Shown: one piece after another, positions 7,699 through 11,687 of the stretch
How the letters are laid out: the number at the start of each line of letters is the position of its first letter
Position numbering within the stretch: position 1 is the stretch's first letter
Assembly: GCA_030635365.1 (NCBI GenBank)
Contig: DAOVYZ010000044.1
Coordinates: 1 to 11,687 of the forward strand
Origin: Bacteroidales bacterium
Lineage (GTDB): Bacteria; Bacteroidota; Bacteroidia; Bacteroidales; UBA12077
DNA: 11,687 nucleotides
Direction of reading: 5' to 3'
The notes under the pieces: generated by a model
Seen by the model: the letters and a program-made list of their open reading frames with translations, nothing else
Told to the model about the DNA's origin: nothing
Databases searched by the model: none
Position numbers and translations under genes: made by a program

Positions 7699-9342
7699 AT
7701 GTTTAAAGGACATCCGAGAGGTTTATATGTAGCTTTTTTTGCTAATATGGGAGAGCGATTTGGTTTCTATACAATGATGGGTATTCTTGTATTTTACCTT
7801 ACAGCAAAATTTGGCCTGTCAGAATCGAATGCTGGGTTGATTTATAGTATTTTTTACGGTTCAATTTATGGATTAGCACTAGTAGGTGGTATTCTTGCCG
7901 ACAGAACTAAAAATTACAAAGGAATTATATATATAGGCTTATTCACCATGCTGGCTGGATATATTTTAATGTCTGTTCCCGGATTTGGTTTAGCATTTAC
8001 GGTAACCGCTTTAATGATCATCGCTTTTGGAAATGGTTTATTCAAAGGTAACTTACAGGCAGTTGTAGGCCAACTATATGATGATCCCAAATATTCTCAT
8101 TTAAGAGATTCTGCTTTTAGCGTTTTCTACATGGGTATTAATGTAGGTGCATTATTTGCTCCAAGTGCGGCTTCTGGTATTATTAACTGGTTTATTAAAT
8201 CAAAAGGTTTTTTGCGCGATGATGCATTACCTTCATTAATTCACAAATTTAATTCAGGTTTAATAAGTGCAACTGAAAATGCAGATTTACAAACTTTAGC
8301 TGACAAAGTAACAGGAACATCTGTTACTGATTTGGGAACATTTGCGAATGATTATCTTTCTGCATATGGTACAGGATTTAATTATGCTTTTGCACTTGCT
8401 GGTATTACAATGATTCTTTCTTTAATTGTTTATACTGTATTTAAAAAGATGTTGCCTGATGTTAAAAAGACTGAAACCGAAAAAGGGCAGGTTGTTGAAA
8501 TGAGCAAAGCGGAAACAAAACAACGACTCACAGCATTATTCCTTGTTTTTGGTGTGGTAATTTTCTTTTGGATGGCTTTCCATCAAAACGGATTAACTCA
8601 AAGCTTCTTCGCCAGAGACTACACTGTCACACAGGTTGGACCAGGAACATACCTGGTATTTAACATCTGGTCCTTACTCTCAATAGTTGTCGGAATACTT
8701 TCATTAACATATATATTTAAAAAAGATACTTCGGGAAAAACAAAACTTATTGGCACAATTTTACTGTTTCTTTCCGGGGCTGCCACGTATTACTTTTATT
8801 CCAAAAATCCTGAAATAAATGTTTTCTCACCGGAATTATTCCAACACTTTAACCCAACAATGATTGTTTTATTAACTCCAATAATTGTGGGTGTTTTCGC
8901 TTATCTTAATAAAAAAGGCAAAGAACCGTCAGCACCAAGAAAAATTGGTATTGGTATGATCATTACTTCTTTCGGATTCCTTATTTTGTTAATCGGATCA
9001 CTCGGATTAGACCCGTTTAATGTAATGCAGTCTGATCCGAATCATATGCGTGTTGGCACAGGCTGGTTAATCAGTACATATTTTACTTTAACAGTTGCTG
9101 AACTATTCTTAAGTCCTATGGGAATATCTTTCGTATCAAAAGTATCTCCTCCAAAGTATCAGGGATTAATGCAAGGTGGATGGCTAGGGGCCACTGCTTT
9201 AGGAAACCTCTTATTAGGTGTAGGTAGTTTCTTATATGAAAGAGTTCAAATTTGGCAAGTATGGGCAATTTTCATTATTCTATGTTTTATTGCTGCCGGA
9301 TTTATTTTCTCAGTAATGAAGAAATTAGAAAAAGTCTCTTAA
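7699..9342 (+). CDS. POT/PTR2-family proton-coupled peptide transporter
   Basis: This inner-membrane major facilitator protein is predicted to import di- and tripeptides. It is 547 residues long and dominated by hydrophobic helices. Helix 1 carries the POT signature region ANMGERFGFY (15-24), where Asn16 stands in the place of the first Glu of ExxERFxYY, while Glu19-Arg20-Phe21 are kept. The second PTR2 signature appears as FSVFYMGINVGALFAP (140-155), preceded by FGNGLFKGNLQ (110-120). Helix 10 has VAELFLSPMG (466-475) with the conserved Glu468. A soluble insertion of about 60 residues (165-225) lies between helices in the N-terminal half, common in the Bacteroidota subgroup as I remember it. 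A charged loop at 250-272 links the two halves. The gene has its own promoter and terminator and is therefore monocistronic. Imported dipeptides could be substrates for PepD. Confidence 0.93.
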   Translation: MFKGHPRGLYVAFFANMGERFGFYTMMGILVFYLTAKFGLSESNAGLIYSIFYGSIYGLALVGGILADRTKNYKGIIYIGLFTMLAGYILMSVPGFGLAFTVTALMIIAFGNGLFKGNLQAVVGQLYDDPKYSHLRDSAFSVFYMGINVGALFAPSAASGIINWFIKSKGFLRDDALPSLIHKFNSGLISATENADLQTLADKVTGTSVTDLGTFANDYLSAYGTGFNYAFALAGITMILSLIVYTVFKKMLPDVKKTETEKGQVVEMSKAETKQRLTALFLVFGVVIFFWMAFHQNGLTQSFFARDYTVTQVGPGTYLVFNIWSLLSIVVGILSLTYIFKKDTSGKTKLIGTILLFLSGAATYYFYSKNPEINVFSPELFQHFNPTMIVLLTPIIVGVFAYLNKKGKEPSAPRKIGIGMIITSFGFLILLIGSLGLDPFNVMQSDPNHMRVGTGWLISTYFTLTVAELFLSPMGISFVSKVSPPKYQGLMQGGWLGATALGNLLLGVGSFLYERVQIWQVWAIFIILCFIAAGFIFSVMKKLEKVS

Positions 9343-9362
9343 CTCAATATATAATTTGATTC

Positions 9363-9397
9363 AAATCCTGTATTGAGTGAATCAATACAGGATTTTT
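9363..9397 (+). terminator. Intrinsic terminator of the POT transporter gene
   Basis: Arms 9364-9375 and 9383-9394 form a perfect 12-base-pair stem (AATCCTGTATTG with its complement, 13 with the flanking A-T pair) around the loop AGTGAAT. A T-tract to 9397 follows immediately. It lies 21 bases after the transporter stop. The group II intron fragment begins at the very next base. Confidence 0.92.
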
Positions 9398-9775
9398 GTA
9401 TGTTGGGCATGGTAATAATCTGACAGAGAGTAAGTCTCTGTATGCATCGAGTTGATAGGAAGCATTAGCGATTGGCAAGGGTGTTGTGGGTGGCTGCAAA
9501 TCTGAAAGAAGCCATTAGCAAACTTGAAGTTTTGACGAACAGAAATCTGATATAAGGCTTACTTTGGAGGGCAACCGAGCAATAGATTGGGAACGCCCAA
9601 ATATCAACCATAATCCCATAGAGTAAATCAGGCAAGACGCAAGGAAAAATTATTACCTTATCCCGAGAGATTTCACCACCTGTTGCGACAGTGACAAACC
9701 GAACGGTAACAATCGGCGGAAGTAAAAATCCATAACACGGAAGTAAATTTCCACAAGGAGGAACAAACTGGCAAA
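9398..9775 (+). mobile_element. 5' fragment of a group II intron (no reverse transcriptase, no domain V)
   Basis: The segment begins GTATGTTGGGCATGG, which can be aligned with the 5' end of class C introns (GUGUGCCCGGCAUGG in the Oceanobacillus intron, from memory). Domain I landmarks follow in the expected order: a CAGAGA/TCTCTG hairpin (9424-9440), GGCAAGGGTGTTG (9474-9486), AATCTGAAAGAAG (9499-9511), TGACGAACAGAAATCTGA and ATAAGGC (9533-9558), a GGGC/GCCC stem (9569-9598), and TTACCTTATCCCGAGAGA (9654-9671). Around 9755-9761 an AAGGAGG stands where the intron's reverse transcriptase would be translated, but no such gene follows. No catalytic domain V hairpin is visible before 10022, so the element cannot splice by itself. 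The 3' limit is approximate. The fragment is visibly richer in G and C than its flanks, which fits foreign origin. It lies on the strand of, and directly behind, the transporter's terminator. Confidence 0.85.
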
Positions 9776-9810
9776 TATAAGGTAATAAGAATATTCGAAT
9801 TTAATTTTTT

Positions 9811-9880
9811 GTAATTAATCAGTGCATTAAAAGCATTGATATTTAATTGTTATCGGATTTTGATCAGACTGATTAGTTAC
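9811..9880. repeat. Inverted repeat with 13-base arms in the AT-rich spacer
   Basis: Arms 9811-9823 (GTAATTAATCAGT) and 9868-9880 (ACTGATTAGTTAC) pair over 13 positions, with one G-T pair. A second, competing 8-base hairpin (9819-9826 with 9831-9838 or nearby, ATCAGTGC/GCATTGAT) uses part of the left arm. It lies just beyond the intron fragment and before the 430-residue gene. The role is unknown; a leader structure, a remnant end or chance in AT-rich DNA are all possible. Confidence 0.4.
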
Positions 9881-9892
9881 AATTTTTCTTCA

Positions 9893-9930
9893 ATTAAAGA
9901 ACTTATTTAAAAAAAAATAAGTAACTTCAA
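9893..9930. repeat. AT-rich hairpin upstream of the 430-residue gene
   Basis: Arms 9901-9908 (ACTTATTT) and 9915-9922 (AAATAAGT) form a perfect 8-base-pair stem around an A6 loop. The outer flanks (ATTAAAG on the left, CTTCAAT on the right) extend it imperfectly. The T-rich run after it (9931-9940) could make it a weak terminator for anything read through the intron fragment. The remaining spacer up to 10022 has a short inverted repeat ATGATA/TATCAT (9963-9977), possibly an operator, and no convincing promoter. Confidence 0.4.
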
Positions 9931-10022
9931 TTTTATTTTTCCAATTTGTGGAAAGACAAAGTATGATAGCTTATCATTTATGTTTATTGAGAATTAATAG
10001 TAATACTTAAAATAATTGCCTT

Positions 10023-11315
10023 ATGAAATATTTAAAATTAATTGTGCTTGTATTTATATTACTGGCAAATAGTTCATTTAGTGAAAACAGTAGTGTTCTG
10101 GATATATATTCGGATCGTAATCTCCAGGAAATAACAGATTGGGTATTAGTTGACGATACTATTTTTATAAAATATGATTTTCCTGATACTTCAAAAATTC
10201 CCGGTTTTATAAGAATTGCTAATAAAAATTCTAATTCAGATATTAAAATAAATAATGTTTCAGGTAAAGAGAGTTTTGTTTTTTATAAGGATATTATTCG
10301 TTTTAACCCCAAAAAAGAACCTTATGTATATCTTGATGTGAGTCTTAATTATAAAGATTCAGCCTTAGTAAATAAAGTCATTAAGTTGGTTTATGACCCA
10401 TTAGAGTTGTTATCAATTTCAAGAGAGCCTACAAAGGAAGCTAAGATAAATGAAAAGATGTTTGTAAGAGCTCATACAGATTATAATTATGAAGGTAAGA
10501 ACGTTTATCTAAATAATGTACCTATTTGTGAGTTACGTACAGAAAATTCAGATAAGAATCTTTATTATTTTTTCCTGAACGAACAGTTAGAAAAAAAGGA
10601 TTCACTATCAAAAATTTTCAATCCAAAAAATAAAAGTAATATTACTGTTGCCATAGGTATTGGAACGAATTACGAAGATATTGAAGTGATTAACTCGAAA
10701 TTTAAACTCATTTTTGACGATAATAAAGGAAGCAGAAAACATTTTTCTGTAATATCACTTATACTCGTAATGATAATTTCAATTTATGTTTTGTTTAAGC
10801 ATAAATCTTCCATATTGCGAGACCGAAGCGACTTAATTGTCAATCCTCCATTTAGTTTATCTTGCACCCAGATGGCTTTTTGGACAATGATTATAATAAT
10901 AGCATTTTTTGTTGTATGGTATAACACAGGAAATATTTTGAATATTACACCCGATGTGTTGGTCTTGTTGGGTATTAGTGCAGGTACGACACTTGGAGGC
11001 CATTTAATTGATAAAAGTGATATTAAAAATACAAATATTAAAAGGCACCAGGATAGCAATAGTTCGAACCATTTTTTACTTAATATTTTATCAGATAGTA
11101 AAGGATTAAGTATACATCGTTTTCAGAATGTAATATTTACAGTAGCTATAGGTTGTTACTTTTTATATGAGGTTTTTAAAGAATATAAAATACCGGACCT
11201 TAATACTAACCTGATGGTACTAATGGGAATTAGTTCGGGAACATACCTGGCTATAAAACAAGGAGAAAATGTTGAAATAAAGAAAAATGGAGATGATGAT
11301 ACTACAGCAGAGTAA
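10023..11315 (+). CDS. Unknown signal-peptide membrane protein with duplicated GISxGT two-helix unit
   Basis: I do not know a function for this 430-residue protein. Residues 1-20 are a signal peptide, followed by an extracytoplasmic domain of about 220 residues that looks beta-rich and has no motif I recognise. A membrane segment at 242-258 is followed by a short basic loop. Two related units come next: FSLSCTQMAFWT...TPDVLVLLGISAGTTLGG (277-326) and GLSIHRFQNVIFT...LNTNLMVLMGISSGTYLAI (361-411). Each has a helix, a polar link and a second helix ending in GIS(A/S)GT. They are joined by a polar stretch containing FLLNILSDSKG (351-361). I recall similar C-terminal pairs (TQMAFWT...GISSGT, ISFHRFQ...MGISSGTYLG) in uncharacterised proteins of other bacteria, but I cannot attach a name. 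The tail is hydrophilic and acidic. A partial S8 protease gene begins 61 bases downstream on the same strand, so the two are probably co-transcribed. Confidence 0.85.
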   Translation: MKYLKLIVLVFILLANSSFSENSSVLDIYSDRNLQEITDWVLVDDTIFIKYDFPDTSKIPGFIRIANKNSNSDIKINNVSGKESFVFYKDIIRFNPKKEPYVYLDVSLNYKDSALVNKVIKLVYDPLELLSISREPTKEAKINEKMFVRAHTDYNYEGKNVYLNNVPICELRTENSDKNLYYFFLNEQLEKKDSLSKIFNPKNKSNITVAIGIGTNYEDIEVINSKFKLIFDDNKGSRKHFSVISLILVMIISIYVLFKHKSSILRDRSDLIVNPPFSLSCTQMAFWTMIIIIAFFVVWYNTGNILNITPDVLVLLGISAGTTLGGHLIDKSDIKNTNIKRHQDSNSSNHFLLNILSDSKGLSIHRFQNVIFTVAIGCYFLYEVFKEYKIPDLNTNLMVLMGISSGTYLAIKQGENVEIKKNGDDDTTAE

Positions 11316-11376
11316 TTGTAAAATATGCTTTAGTGGTTATTGTTATCTGAAAAATTTGATTCTAATTTAAATATAA

Positions 11377-11687
11377 ATGAATATAAAACTAAATAATTTA
11401 AATAAAGATTGGTGGCATACCACATATGGTATTGATAAAATTTGGGATAAATATAAAAAGTACGGAGAAGGGGTTGAAATTGCAGTTGTAGATTCTGGTA
11501 TAACATTGAATGAGTCTTATTTTGAATTATCATCAATTAAGGGTATTAACTCCGATGGTAGCGGTGATTTTAGTGATGAAAAAGGGCATGGTACTGCAAT
11601 TGCCGGAATTATAAAGGCGAATGGAACTAACCTTATAGGTATATCTCCGGGTTCGAGTTTGTTTATTTGTAAATACTATAAAAATTT
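11377..11687 (+). CDS. Subtilisin-like (S8) serine protease, N-terminal part, cut by the window edge
   Basis: The first 103 codons are present. They carry the catalytic Asp39 in IAVVDSGIT and the catalytic His71 in KGHGTAIAGII, with the expected spacing, and then the GISPGSSLFICK strand. The Ser motif lies beyond the window. There is no signal peptide and no room for an inhibitor-type propeptide before the Asp motif: only a short DWWHTTYGIDKIWDKY lead-in (11-26). This suggests a cytoplasmic enzyme that does not need autoprocessing, unlike secreted digestive subtilases. The ATG lacks a Shine-Dalgarno sequence, as is normal here, and is the first in frame after the 430-residue gene. The downstream domain, which would tell whether a sensor or effector is fused, cannot be seen. 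Confidence 0.9.
   Translation, partial: MNIKLNNLNKDWWHTTYGIDKIWDKYKKYGEGVEIAVVDSGITLNESYFELSSIKGINSDGSGDFSDEKGHGTAIAGIIKANGTNLIGISPGSSLFICKYYKN

Noticed and set aside
9398..9775. CRISPR array, riboswitch or rRNA-like segment as an explanation of the G/C-richer block
   Set aside because: No repeated units are present, and the ordered motifs match group II intron domain I rather than any riboswitch or rRNA I know.
9776..10022. Possible domain V or reverse transcriptase remnant of the group II intron
   Set aside because: I searched by eye for the AGC...GAAA...ACGGT pattern and for YADD-type coding sequence and found neither before the next gene.
10784..11059. Minus-strand frame of 91 codons within the 430-residue gene
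   Set aside because: It is antisense to membrane helices, which commonly give long open antisense frames; no start or motif supports it.
11330..11536. Minus-strand frame of 68 codons at the right end
   Set aside because: It runs antisense across the start of the S8 protease, whose catalytic Asp and His motifs are unambiguous.

Overview
The window looks like a chromosomal segment of a Bacteroidota bacterium. The DNA is AT-rich. Several upstream regions carry the Bacteroidota promoter form (TTG, about 20 bases, TAnnTTTG). Shine-Dalgarno sequences are mostly absent. Several products belong to families typical of that phylum: DUF3667, a DUF4831-type lipoprotein, a Bacteroidota-type POT transporter and a secreted WCGWC thioredoxin. 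The exact genus cannot be read from the sequence.

Positions 1-9400 are mostly housekeeping or ordinary accessory genes. On the minus strand lie a DUF3667 zinc-ribbon membrane protein (154-1149) and the M20C dipeptidase PepD (1259-2716), which has its own terminator. A secreted thioredoxin-fold protein (3016-3552, plus) diverges from pepD across a 299-base AT-rich spacer. It converges on a run of minus-strand genes: a membrane-anchored alpha/beta hydrolase (3565-4509), a 103-residue protein of unknown function (4568-4879), a DUF4831-type lipoprotein (4886-6058) and bifunctional NAD(P)H-hydrate repair enzyme Nnr (6058-7566). The last three are tightly packed (1-base overlap, then a 6-base gap) and are probably one transcript. 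A POT-family peptide transporter (7699-9342, plus) diverges from nnr across a short region with a promoter candidate on each strand, and it ends at a strong intrinsic terminator.

Positions 9398 to about 9775 hold the 5' part of a group II intron: a recognisable 5' end, domain I landmarks, and a Shine-Dalgarno-like AAGGAGG where the reverse transcriptase gene would begin. The reverse transcriptase and domain V are absent. It starts directly after the U-tract of the transporter's terminator, which is the site preference known for bacterial class C introns. An AT-rich stretch with two inverted repeats follows.

From 10023 to the right edge the content changes. A 430-residue signal-peptide and multi-spanning membrane protein contains an internally duplicated two-helix unit with a GIS(A/S)GT motif. 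It is followed after 61 bases by the start of a subtilisin-like (S8) protease that has neither a signal peptide nor a propeptide and is cut off by the window edge. This pair is the best candidate for a poorly described system; a conflict or signalling role is inference only.

Positions 1-153 hold nothing I can assign.
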